Made by a program: the position numbers and the translations under genes
Shown here: positions 12,001 through 22,512 of the stretch, one piece after another
Position numbering within the stretch: position 1 is the stretch's first letter
Layout of the letters: the number at the start of each line of letters is the position of its first letter
The notes under the pieces: generated by a model
Database searches by the model: none
What the model saw: the letters and a program-made list of their open reading frames with translations, nothing else
Told to the model about the DNA's origin: nothing
Assembly: GCA_949130495.1 (NCBI GenBank)
Contig: CASBWL010000040.1
Location: 3,152,674-3,216,673, forward strand
DNA from: Sambucus nigra
Lineage: Eukaryota > Streptophyta > Magnoliopsida > Dipsacales > Adoxaceae
Direction of reading: 5' to 3'
DNA: 64,000 bases

Positions 12001-12420
12001 CAGAGTTGAGTGTCACCAAAGAAGGTGGCCGAAATAACTCCGGTGACTATCACAGAGAATAAGAAAGGCAGTGAATGGTCAAAAAAACCCTAAACGACCA
12101 ACCTATCACTTAAAATCACTCCTAAACTCCCCAAAGAAACCTTAAAACAACCACCAACGGTGGCCAAAAAACCTAAAGCTCGCCAAAAAAAAACATATAA
12201 GTAAAAAGAAATTACGTAAAAAGAAAAGAAAATGGTCGGGGAAGGTTACCTGGACAAAGGGAAAATGCTTAAAGAACTGAGAGAAGATCTGAAAAATACC
12301 GGACGCAGAAGAATGAGGTGAGAGAATGAAAATGATAAGGCTAAATTATAGAACTTTAATGGGAATGCTTTGTGAAGAAGAAAGAGAATGTCTAATTTTG
12401 TAGGTATTTAAACCAAGTAA
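12001..12420 (-). promoter_or_regulatory. Candidate antisense promoter and leader for the Tat A extra ORF
   Basis: Read on the minus strand, a TTTAAATA box (about 12401-12412) is followed by a pyrimidine-rich, start-site-like stretch. A CCAG/GTAACC splice donor lies at 12249/12250. This is the layout of a plant promoter with a leader intron, placed correctly upstream of the antisense ORF. The plus strand shows only A-rich, gene-free sequence. The assignment is an inference from position and motifs. Confidence 0.3.
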
Positions 12421-12981
12421 TTATTATGCATAAGAAACGAGGAGCCAAATCATTACTTAGCATAACTTATTAGGGCACAATTCACTAGGAATGCCACCAC
12501 CCTATCTTGGCGAACACGCTCACCCATATACCTAATGAGAAGTGGCAAGTTCAAAGCACTCCATCCAAAGACATTGAAATGACCGTTATACACTAGGCAA
12601 AGCTTATCCGCGGCCTGAGCAGCCTCAAACAACCAAAGAAACACATATGTGGGTCTAGAGACTATACCCCTCAACCTTCCATTCACATTGAATACTAAGG
12701 TATAGGGGTGATTGATATACTAAAGTATAACCTCGTCCTAAGCTAGGGCGCCCTCAGTCAAGGCCGACCTTAGCAAACCATCTAATTTGACCTATAACGA
12801 CTTGGTCGAAGTCCCATCAACAGGGTACTCGTCCTTAGCTTTAACTCAGTCATGTGACATCATCCCTATCTATTGCATGGAGGCCGAGGATCCTATGCAG
12901 ACTCACCACAATGCACCAGCAACCATTCCATCAAAGGATTAATCTAATGACTTGGTCTCGATTTTGATAAATATGGTGGAC
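12421..12981. other. Unassigned stretch with one minus-strand ORF (12453-12686)
   Basis: One open frame of 77 codons is present on the minus strand (it includes YVFLWLFEAAQAADKLCLVY and LPLLIRYMGERVRQDR). I do not recognise it. It has Leu-rich segments, no clear motif, no upstream signal, and could be a fragment of another extra ORF or chance. The rest of the stretch contains nothing recognised on either strand. Confidence 0.3.
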
Positions 12982-13510
12982 TGTTGAAACCTAGCAGAGC
13001 GTATGGGATAGAGCATGTGTAGCAATGTGCACGTGGGTTATGCTTAACTAACCCACATGGATAAACCATTATAACATGATTTCCCCTTCACGTGAGGGAA
13101 TATTGTATTATCATTACATACTTGTTCTAGGGACAAGTGTCCACACCCTAGTGGAGGCTTTACCATGCACATGCTTTTTATATGCTTAGGGATACAATGC
13201 ACACCCCCAGCACTATATATACCCATCTTCTTCCCCAGTGGAAAATGATCCAGAAATTGTAAACCCTATCCAAACTCTGTCTCACTTCCAGTAGAGAGAG
13301 AAATCTTGAGTGTTGTACAACCAAGGACATTAGAGCCATTTTTACGTATTAAAAAAACTCACATCCCTGCACAGTGGAGTACGCTAAAAAGCTAAACCAC
13401 TTATATAAAAATTCCATTCCTCTCCTCCTCACCTCCTTCTCTTACTTCCATGGTTGTTCTATTATATATCTCCATTATTGTGTTGTGTTTGAGCTTAAGC
13501 TGTTTATACA
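12982..13510 (+). repeat. LTR-like segment (possible 3' or solo LTR)
   Basis: The segment starts TGTTGAAACC, has a TATATATA box at 13214-13221 about 230 bp in, then a pyrimidine-rich leader, and ends TTTATACA near 13510. Right of it Tat B integrase begins. No convincing polypurine tract precedes it, no primer site follows and no clean target duplication flanks it, so the ends are uncertain. It could be the 3' LTR of Tat A, a solo LTR, or promoter-like sequence from another repeat. Confidence 0.35.
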
Positions 13511-13524
13511 AATTTAAATGATGA

Positions 13525-14668
13525 TTTTTTAGCATCATCAAACATGGTAGGTATCCCCAAGACGCTGATAAGAAAGACTGTGCAACCCTTCATAAGATGG
13601 ATGCCCAGTATATGATTTGTGATAAAGCATTGTTCAAGAGAAAATTTAATGGAACCCACTTGCACTGCATTGCAGAGGCAGATGTAAAAAAAATGATGCA
13701 TAAGATCCACATTGGGGAATGCGGGCTCCATATGAACGGTCACATGCTTACCAAAAAGATTATTCGTTAAGAGTACTATTGGACCACCATGGTTCAAAAT
13801 TATGCCACTTATGTCCGAAAATGCCTCAAATGCCAACAGTTCGCCAATCTCCAGCACTTGTCTCCTCGAGAGCTATACAATAAGACCTCTCCTTGGCCCT
13901 TCTCCACCCGGGCCATCAATATTATAGGGAAAGTTACCCCTAAAGCTTTAAACGGTCACGAATTTGTCATGGTCGCCATTAATTACTTCACCAAATGGGT
14001 TGAAGCCGAGTCATACATGGTACTGAATACTAAGAAAGTGGGCAAGTTTATCATAAAGAACATCATCTGTCGATATAGAGTTCCCCACGAGTTAGTGTCA
14101 GATAATGGGCTCAACTTCGAAGATGAAATTACAAAACTAATTGATGAGTAAGGTATTCAAAGACACAAATCTTCTCTCTACCGACCCCATACCAATGGTG
14201 ATGTTGAAGATGCCAATAAAAGCCTTAAGACCATAATTAGTAAAATGACTGAGAGTTACAGAGATTGATCCGATCGTATTCCTTATGCCCTCCGGCGCTG
14301 CCGCACTTCAATCAGAACACCTACTGAGGCTACCCTTTATTCTTTAGTATATGACATGGAAACAGTCCTACCCATTGAAATAGAAATACCTTCCCTCCAC
14401 GTACTGCTCAAGATCAAGGTAGACAAAGAAGAATAACACCAGAACCACTTGGATAAATTGTCACTCTTAGATGAAAAGAGACTGAAGGCTCTATACCATA
14501 AGCAAGGATACCATCATTGGATATCGCAATCATTTAATAGGATAGTCAAGCATCGTGGCATTTAAGAGGGAGACCTTGCCCTCAAAGAGATCATATTTGA
14601 GATCCCAAGGGAAAATTCAAATTTAATTGGAGTTGCCGCTATATCCTGAAGAAGATTCTTTTAGAAGG
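13525..14668 (+). pseudogene. Tat B: integrase, main part
   Basis: Integrase of a second Tat element. Upstream linker: IIKHGRYPQDADKKDC. Zinc-binding domain: HKIHIGECGLHMNGH then CLKCQQ, with the HHCC residues present. Core: WPFSTRAINIIGKVTP, where the first catalytic Asp is replaced by Asn (INIIG instead of IDVIG). NYFTKWVEAESYM, LVSDNGLNFEDE (second Asp) and NGDVEDANKSLK (Glu kept) follow. Stops lie near 13770, 14149 and 14266 and further on. The frame ends at 14668 in GKFKFNW, then YILKKILLEG, where the copia element inserted. The reading frame resumes at 21862 after removing that element and one target-site copy. Confidence 0.85.
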
Positions 14669-14755
14669 TGAAAGTGTGAGCTTTTATAAATCAAAGCTCT
14701 GATACCAATTTGAGAGTGTGAGCTTTTCTAAATCAAAGCTCTGATACCAATTTGA
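14669..14755 (-). repeat. 42 bp tandem repeat containing PBS-like sequence at the LTR edge
   Basis: Two units of about 42 bp each hold GAGCTTTT[A/C]TAAATC and a GCTCTGATACCA segment (14696-14707, 14738-14749), the complement of the tRNA-Met primer site. The 5' LTR has the matching copies at 20197-20208 and 20239-20250 (one base changed), beside the true primer site at 20155-20166. So the primer region has been copied into the LTR itself. Confidence 0.85.
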
Positions 14756-16339
14756 AAAGGCAAGCCCCGAATTTATAATTTTCTCAATTATAATCAAATT
14801 AATTTCCTTTTCAAGATGCGGAAGCGTTAGGATGATGATGGTTCAACAAAACAAAGTGAGAATTAACAAAACAAACAAAGGAATTAATTTTCAATTAAAC
14901 CGATTAAATTCAATCCAACTCCAGTCCTAGAATTTTGCCTAAGTCATAATTATCAATATATCGAAGTTAGGCCAAACCAATTTTAGCAAAAGACTTGAAT
15001 TAAACAACTTTACCCAATATTTAATTTAAGTCCAAATTAAATTGAGTGTGATAATTAAACCAAATTTTATCTTGAAATTATCCTAAGCATGCGTTCTAAA
15101 TCATTGTGCAAGATAAAATAAACCAATCACACTACGCCGTGATGTACGAGGAAAAACCCAAGACGGGAAATAACCTCGGACGGCCCTAGCCACAAGTCCA
15201 CTAGATATGGTTTTTACAAATATAAGACAAAAGACTTACTTCCTCAACTCGATCCCTCTCAAGCCTTGATGCTTCTTCTTGTAGACACCTCTTCCTAGCG
15301 GACAACCACGGAGCTCCACCGCGGTCTCGGAATCCACCAATAGGACTTTATATGGTCACCGTCACCCAAGCTTGGAGCCTTTCTCCAAGTGAGTAATACC
15401 GCAACAAAACGTCTTCTTCTTTGTGATGGGATGTAGAAACAAACCCAGTGCCAAACTCCAAGCAAGGATATGTATATAGAAAATTGGATAAACAAATATT
15501 TGGGAGTAAACTAGAGTGGTGAGTGAATTTTCTTTGAAAATTCGCACTCAAAACATGAACATTTTCCTTAAACAAATTAGCTCTCAATTTCTCTCCAAGA
15601 GATAAACTAGAATGGAAAAGTTAGGAAAAAGTTGGTTTGGAAAATGTCGTTCCCGCACATTATTAAGTCTGAAAAAGTTGGTTAAAAACCAAGTGGGGAA
15701 GTGGGTGAAAAACTGCCAAAAAACTACCAAAAACTGTTCCCGCCTGGCATTCTTGTTCGAACGACATTTCGTTCGAACGAGACTTCTAACGACGCACCAG
15801 TTTGGACTCGTTAGAACCTCATTGGAAATCTCGTTAGAACGAACAATCTCGTTCGAACGATATTTCGAACGACGGACCAGTAAACCTTAGTGGGAACTCG
15901 TTGGCAAACTCATTCGAACGAAACCTGGTTCGAACGAAAAACTCGTTCGAACGACATTTCGAACGAGTTCCAGAAATTTTATAAAATTCGATTTTGGCCC
16001 AGAAACTTTATATACTTTATTTCAAAGTTCAAATTAAAGTTTTCTGAAAAAAACGCAGTTTTTATTAAACCTAACACCCAATAAACTTTGTTCCAAGCTC
16101 CTATATATATATAATTACATTCATACCTTGGGAGCATGGAACTATGGTTGATGACGTAGAAACGAGGCACGCAAACCGGCATATTTGATGAAGCTTTATA
16201 TTCTTTGCCGCTACGTCTTCAACAAACACTTCATAGGCTTGAGAGTATTATAATTACATACTATCCTATGAATAAATGTTTTTGTCCGGAATTGAGCCAA
16301 CACAATACATGGACTCAATTGGAAATTTGTGTCCTTACA
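14669..16339 (-). repeat. 3' LTR of the minus-strand copia element
   Basis: On the plus strand it runs from TGAAAGTGTGAG (14669) to GTGTCCTTACA (16339). It holds a palindrome array built on CGTTCGAACG (about 15752-15966) and a minus-strand TATA box (TATATAAAG, about 16003-16013). At its left edge two copies of a 42 bp unit carry primer-site-like sequence. ORFs at 15295-15587 on the minus strand are shadows of LTR sequence. Confidence 0.9.
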
Positions 16340-16355
16340 AATCTCCCCCTTTGGC
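16340..16355 (-). other. Polypurine tract of the minus-strand copia element
   Basis: The plus strand shows AATCTCCCCCTTTGGC. On the minus strand the purine run GCCAAAGGGGGAGATT directly precedes the LTR start TGTAAGG. Confidence 0.85.
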
Positions 16356-18138
16356 TATTCTGGGACAAAAACCAAAACAAAAAGTCCTAAAGGGCCGTCA
16401 AGCTCACTAGACTCAAAAACATAACCCACCCAAACTTGACTCAACCCAAGGATCAAACGCTTTGCCATTAAAACAATGCCGCTTTAGAAGAAATCCTGCA
16501 CACTTAAGCAAACTCGTCAAATGCATAGGGAATATCAAAGTATTTAAAGCAATTGAAATTGTTCTCCCCCAAAAGTAATTATCCCCTTTAACCAACACAT
16601 GACCTACTTAGAAAGACGTCTCCCCCTAAGGTAAATCTCCCCCAAACTAAGATACGATAATAATAGGATTAGATACCATTTATCCCACTATCATTTTCTC
16701 CCCCTTTTTGTTCAGGAATAGGTAAAGGATAAAGAACTAATACATGCGTTGAAGCTTAAAGGATAAGACATGAAAGCATATGGGCAATAACAGCAAGACT
16801 AATCCAAAATAGATACCAATAATGAAGTATAAGCATGGATGGACTAGAAAGCAAGGCAAAGACAAACAAATATCTTATATATATACTAAAATTATACCAG
16901 TAGAGTACTTGCATATATAAAAAGATATAAACATACACATGACACAAAAATACAATAAGTTTGCACACTCGTATGACAAAAATGTGTCATATGGAAACGG
17001 AAGTGTTGGGGTGTGAACTAGTAACAAATAAGTTTAGACCCAATCACTTAATAAAAATTCACGGAGTTCTCATTTGATTGCAAACTTCATCACATTTAAA
17101 TATAACCTCATGTGACAATATTGATTGAACTCAATGAACAAACATACACAATGCATACAAGCCTAGAATTTTGATGATTCTACAAACCAATAGAGTCATG
17201 ACATGAAATACGCAACTAGGATAAACGGACATTGTGCAAACCGTTGATATACCATCCAATCTCCCTCAATATGCAGTTATCTTAAATTTGAATGAATATA
17301 TCAATCAAACATAGGCCTTGGCAATTTATTTTTCTTTTTAATGCCATATTTTCTATTTTTAGGCCTTTGGACCACGTATTTCTTTTAGGTCCATTTCAAA
17401 CGGTGGCTTACTATCGCAAAGGATCACTTAGTCCTTTCGGAGCCCTTCCCCGTGCATATTTATATTTATCATGTTTTCATTTTTCACACAAATCTCACAT
17501 GCAACGGATTTTGACATGCACTAGTCCTCCTAAGTCACAAATATGTAGATGACAAGATTGGTAGGAGAACACCTCACATAGCTCAAATATACATATGAAG
17601 TTAAAATTTCAAAAGAGCTCGTGCATGTGTGAATAGAGGCATATGAAAATAGAATCCATTTAACCAATACAAAATCCAACTACTCCATAAAAATATGGTA
17701 AAGAACATTTTAAGGATTGACAATCTAAACCAAAAGTTCTAGCCACATGGGAGCGTTAATTGAGGGATTCAAACACAAGCATATGACACTTAAAGTGTGT
17801 CAAACTAAAAAATACACACATAAGAAATCTTTTTGAGTTTTTAACATTTTTAACAAAAATAAATATATATACTCAAAAGGATAAACAAAAATCATTTGAA
17901 TCTTTCATTAAGCTTAAATTATCGAGAGATAAAATCCAAATGATAAACAAAAATATTTTTGTATTATTCATTTAATGCAAATAAAATGAAGGAAATATAA
18001 TACAAAAGATAAACAAAATCATAATTCTAGCATGTGATAAGTATGGAGCATAGACTAGAAAATGATTAAACAAGCATACATTTAGCATGTGAATATAGCA
18101 TGGAGTACAAATGCTAAAGTATGCAAACACTAACACAT
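16356..18138 (-). other. Noncoding internal region downstream of gag (minus-strand copia)
   Basis: About 1.8 kb without a recognisable protein, where pol would lie in an autonomous element. It is collinear with 27539-29265 of the plus-strand relative, so it is a stable part of the family. Near its 3' end, further C-runs on the plus strand (about 16568-16708) mirror the repeated purine tracts of the relative. Confidence 0.75.
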
Positions 18139-20106
18139 TCATCCTTTAGATTTAGCAAGGGAGGAAACATGTGAAAGTAAATGAGAATCAAAAACACTAT
18201 TTTGTAAGGCAACCAAGTCGGATTTCCTAACCCAAATTAATGAAGAATGACTATCTTGGGGTGTAGGAACTTTAACTAACGTGGTTACTTTACTATGGGA
18301 TTTTCTAGGAATTCGTTTAAGATCAAAACAAAATTTTCTAAGATGACCTTTTCGACCACAATGAGTACAAGTAAAAACATGTCGAAAAGATTTACCTAAG
18401 GAGTGATCTTTAAATGCATTCCTAGTAGATTCTCCTAAAATGTTGGTCTTGGCTTTATGAGTAGATTCATTACAAGAATTGAAGCCTAAACCACAAGTGT
18501 CATTTTTAATTTGTACCGTTCCTAAGATTTTATCTAGTTTTTCCGAACGACATTCCAAATCAAATTTGACATTACTAGATTCTTTTAATTTATCTTGTAA
18601 TTCTAAAATGTTAGACTCTAATAAATCATTTCGCTCTTCAAAAGCAAGAAGCTCCTTTTTCAAGGATTCCATTAAACCCCTAAGGCTATCTCTTTCTCCT
18701 ACTACATATTCAAGCTTCTCTTGAAGAGTCCTCTCACGTGTCCTAAGGTCTTCTATTAAAGCATTATCATCAACGACCATGACACTCTCTCTTAAACTAG
18801 CTTCTAACTTCAAATTAGCTCTTTTCAATTTAATTGATTCTTTATAAAGCTCTTGAAAAGTATTTTGAAGTTCAGTCACATTAACCTCTTCTTCATTTTC
18901 ACTCTCTCTTTCTTCTCCACTCTCACTATCATCAGAAAGAAGAGAATCATAAACTTTGACCTTGGAAGTGTCATGTGTTAAGGTTTCATCAATCGATGAG
19001 TTCTCACTATCACTCACATGACTAGCCATAAAGCCACAAAATTTTTCTTAGTGGGGGAATCGGGCTTCTCTTCCGTATCACTATCACTAAGGGTCGCATT
19101 ATATGAAATGGGTCACTTGCCCTCTTTCCTTAGTTTAGTGGGGCACTCAAAAGCCCTATGGCCATAACCTTCACAACCAAAACACTTATTAGACTCATCC
19201 CTATCTAAATTTTCATTACTAGGTTTAGCGATCTTTTCGGCTTTAGGAATCTTCTCTGCCTTAGAAATCTTCTCCTTCTTGTCATGCTTAGAAGATTCAA
19301 ATTTCTTAAAATCATTTTTAAATTTATCTTTGTTAATTTTAAGAAATTTTCTAAATTTACGAGAAAATAAAGCCATGTCTTCCGAGTCACTATCACTCTC
19401 GCTCTCTACTACTTGTTTGACCTCTTTTCGGGCTTTTAAAGCAACGCCCTTTTCGATTTTCTTTTCATTTTTAGAGGGAAACATATCTAGTTCATAGGTT
19501 TGCAAATCACCTACAAGCTCTTCTAATTTCGTAGAGGCTAAAGTTGGTAAAGAATTTAAAACGGTCACTTTAGGAATAAATCTATCGAGTAGGGACCTTA
19601 AAATTTTCTTTACTACACGGTCGTCAGGTATTTTCTCTCCCAAATTAAAAGATGAATTAACAATATCAGAAAGTCTAGCATAAAATTCATCAAACGTTTC
19701 TTTTTCATTAATTTTGATAGTTTCAAATTGAGTGGTGAGGTTTTGGAGTTTTGAAGCTTTAATGACACTAGTTCCTTCATGAGTTAATTGTAAAATATCC
19801 CAAGCTTCTTTAGCGGTCTCACACGTCATAATACGTCAGAATTCATCCGGTGTGACAGCGCTAAACAAGGCATTTAAACCACGGGAATTGAAATTAGCAA
19901 GTTTAAACTCATTTTCAGTCCATCTATCGGCGGGTTTGATAACACATTCATTTTCAACTAAATACGTTGGTGGGGACCACCCATTAATAACAGACATCCA
20001 AACTCTTTCTTCGATAGATTTTAGTGCCGATTTCATTCACGCTTTCCAATACGCATAGTTTGAACCATCAAAAATAGGAAATTTTGAAAAAGGGGGAAAA
20101 TTCCAT
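18139..20106 (-). pseudogene. Copia gag (UBN2 type) with two zinc knuckles, broken
   Basis: Structural capsid/nucleocapsid protein. The start ATG is at 20106 and the normal end at 18139, collinear with the intact gag at 25589-27538. It shows WTENEFKLANFNSRGLNALF, the UBN2-like capsid (KEAWDILQLTHEGTSVIKAS, VVKKILRSLLDRFIPKV), a first CCHC knuckle CFGCEGYGHRAFEC (19143-19184), an acidic and coiled-coil stretch, and a second knuckle CTHCGRKGHLRKFC (18328-18369). Breaks: TGA at 20037-20039, TGA at 19836-19838 and TGA at 19113-19115 (the last two consistent with CGA to TGA, as methyl-C decay gives), plus a one-base deletion near 19030-19045. No pol follows. Confidence 0.9.
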
Positions 20107-20154
20107 TTTAGCCAAAAATTTAAAGGATCTTAACGAAATAATTTATCATTTTTG

Positions 20155-20166
20155 GCTCTGATACCA
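20155..20166 (-). other. Primer binding site (initiator tRNA-Met)
   Basis: GCTCTGATACCA on the plus strand equals TGGTATCAGAGC on the minus strand, complementary to the 3' end of plant initiator tRNA-Met. It lies three bases from the LTR edge and primes minus-strand synthesis. Confidence 0.9.
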
Positions 20167-20169
20167 ATT

Positions 20170-21858
20170 TGAAAGTGTGAGCTTTTCTAAATCAAAGCTC
20201 TGATACCAATTTGAGAGTGTGAGCTTTTCTAAATCAAATCTCTGATACCAATTTGAAAAAGCAAGCCCCGAATTTATAATTTTCTCAATTATAATCAAAT
20301 TAAATTCCTTTTCAAGATGCGTAAGCGTTAGGATGATGATGGTTCAACAAAACAAAGTGAGAATTAACAAAACAAACAAAGGAATTAATTTTCACTTAAA
20401 CTGATTAAATTCAATCCAACTCAAGTCCTAGAATTTTGCCTAAGTCATAATTATCAATATATCGAAGTTAGGCCAAACCAATTTTAGAAAAAGACTTGAA
20501 TTAAACAACTTTACCAAATATTTAATTTAAGTCCAAATTAAATTGAGTGTGATAATTAAACCAAATTTTATCTTGAAATTATCCTAAGCATGCGTTCTAA
20601 ATTATTGTGCAAGATAAAATAAATCAATCACACTACGCCGCGATGTACGAGGAAAAACCCAAGACGGGAAACAACCTCGGATGGCCCTAGACACAAGTCC
20701 ACTAGATATGGTTTTTACAAATACAAGACAAAAGACTTACTTCCTCAACTCGATCCCTCTCAAGCCTTGATGCTTCTTCTTGTAGACACCTCTTCCTAGC
20801 GGACAACCACGGAGCTCCACCGCGGTCTCGGAAGCAACCGATAGGACTTTATATGGTCACCGTCACCCAAGCTTGGAGCCTTTCTCCAAGTGAGTAATAC
20901 CGCAACAAAACGTCTTCTTCTTTGTCATGGGATGTAGAAGCAAACCCGGTGACAAACTCCAAGTAAGGATATGTATATAGAAACTTGGATAAACAAATAT
21001 TTGGATGTAAACTAGAGTGGTGAATGAATTCTCTTTGAAAATTAGCACTCAAAACATGAACATTTTCCTTAAACAAATTAGCTCTCAATTTCTCTCTAAG
21101 AGATAAACTAGAATGGAAAAGTTAGGAAAAAGTTGGTTTGGAAAATGTCCTTCCCGCACATTATTAAGTCTGAAAAAGTTGGTTAAAAACCAAGTGGGGA
21201 AGTGGGTGCAAAACTGCCAAAAAACTGCCAAAAACTGTTCCCGCCTGGCATTCTCGTTCGAACGACATTTCGTTCGAACGAACTCTCGTTCGAACGAGAC
21301 TTCTAACGACGCACCAGTTTGGACTCGTTATAACCTCGTTGGAAATCTCGTTAGAACGAACAATCTCGTTCGAACGATATTTCGAACGATGGACCAGTAT
21401 ACCTTAGTGGGAACTCGTTGGCAAACTCCTTCGAACGAAACCTAGTTCGAACGAAAAACTCGTTCGAACGACATTTCGAACGACTTCGAGAAATTTTATA
21501 AAATCCGATTTTGGCCCAGAAACTTTATATACTTTATTTTAAAGTTCAAATTTAAGTTTTCTGAAAATAAAACGCACTTTTTATTAAACCTAACACCCAA
21601 TAAACTTTGTTCCAAGCTCCTATATATGTATAATTACATTCATACCTTGGGAGCATGGAACTATGGTTGATGACGTAGAAACGAGGCACGCAAACCGGCA
21701 TATTTGATGAAGCTTTATATTCTTTGCCTCTACGTCTTCAACAAACACTTCATAGGCTTGAGAGTATTACAATTACATACTATCCTATGAATAAATGTTT
21801 TTGTCCAGAATTGAGCCAACACAATACATGGACTCAATTGGAAATTTGTGTCCTTACA
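20170..21858 (-). repeat. 5' LTR of the minus-strand copia element
   Basis: 1689 bp, from TGAAAGTGTGAG at 20170 to GTCCTTACA at 21858. It carries the same palindrome array (about 21254-21484) as the other LTR, with one extra 18 bp CGTTCGAACGA unit, and two PBS-like copies at its left edge. Confidence 0.9.
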
Positions 21859-21861
21859 TAA

Positions 21862-21945
21862 GGCACTTCTACGCTCACAGACCTTGATGGAGAAGAGATG
21901 GCACGTCCAGTCAACCTGGACCGTCCTAAGAAATTTTACTCTTAG
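21862..21945 (+). pseudogene. Tat B: C-terminal end of integrase
   Basis: 28 codons including the stop, reading GTSTLTDLDGEEMARPVNLD and ending RPKKFYS. This is the expected Tat pol ending (other Tat copies end in NPWNADHLKKYY). The frame joins the left part ending at 14668 exactly when the copia element and one target-site copy are left out. It therefore confirms the insertion borders. Confidence 0.85.
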
Positions 21946-22512
21946 TCTGAAATCTCGGCACGTTACGACTCTTCTCACCCTTTCTATTCTAAAAAAAATC
22001 TCTTAATTTCACCCAACCCAGAACTACGTGGGACATGATTCTCTCAAAAAAAAATTCTTTTCAAAATGAAACTCATAGAAATTTTCAAAACCCCCAGAGG
22101 TACGTAGGCAGCCCATACGCCATATATTGGTCCAGTGCCCTTCTTTTCACAAAATGCTATTCTTTTCTAACCTCCGAGAACATCGGTTCATTTAATCATT
22201 TATAATAACAAAAGGATTATGTATGCCTTAACAATAGTATAGATAATTCAATTGTAAAGCTCATCAAGAGGAACAACAAAATATGTTCAAAATTAACTTC
22301 TATTTCTCATTAGGAGAATACAGTGCTATTACACGAACTATCAACAAATGAAGTCAAACCAACCACCCCTCTCCACTGACCAATCTGATCTTAAACAAAC
22401 CTAACCCTAACCAAAATACAAGAAAATACCCCTCAAAACCCCAAATATAAAAAACACACCAATCACCATAGCTTCATAAGATTCACTACCATTTACTACC
22501 AGCTGGCCCTAA
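21946..22512 (+). other. Tat B spacer between pol and antisense ORF
   Basis: No protein is seen. It is AT- and C-rich on the plus strand, with a short CCTAACCCTAACC stretch near 22400 that is far too short to be telomeric. The last 20-25 bases belong to the C-terminal end of the minus-strand extra ORF that continues at 38772. Confidence 0.5.

Larger units (their letters stand above)
4881..12980 (+). mobile_element. Tat-lineage Ty3/gypsy element A (decayed; 5' end lost)
   Basis: The pol order is protease, reverse transcriptase, RNase H, a second 'archaeal-type' RNase H (aRH), then integrase, with an antisense extra ORF downstream. A second RNase H plus an antisense ORF between pol and the 3' LTR is characteristic of the plant Tat lineage. 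The 5' LTR and most of gag are absent because the Tekay element abuts at 4880. The right end is uncertain: an LTR-like segment at 12982-13510 may or may not be its 3' LTR. Many stops and frameshifts make this an old copy. Confidence 0.82.
14669..21858 (-). mobile_element. Gag-only copia (Sirevirus-like) element, minus strand, 7190 bp
   Basis: Two LTRs (14669-16339 and 20170-21858) flank an internal region with a PBS, a gag pseudogene, 1.8 kb of noncoding DNA and a PPT, but no protease, integrase or RT. The flanking 5 bp are GAAGG (14664-14668) and TAAGG (21859-21863), a target duplication with one mismatch. It sits inside the Tat B integrase reading frame. The LTRs differ at numerous sites and by an 18 bp indel near 21280, so it is older than its plus-strand relative at 23903. 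Confidence 0.9.

Noticed and set aside
22388..22412. CTAACCCTAACC as interstitial telomere repeat
   Set aside because: Fewer than two full units in C-rich spacer; chance is likely.
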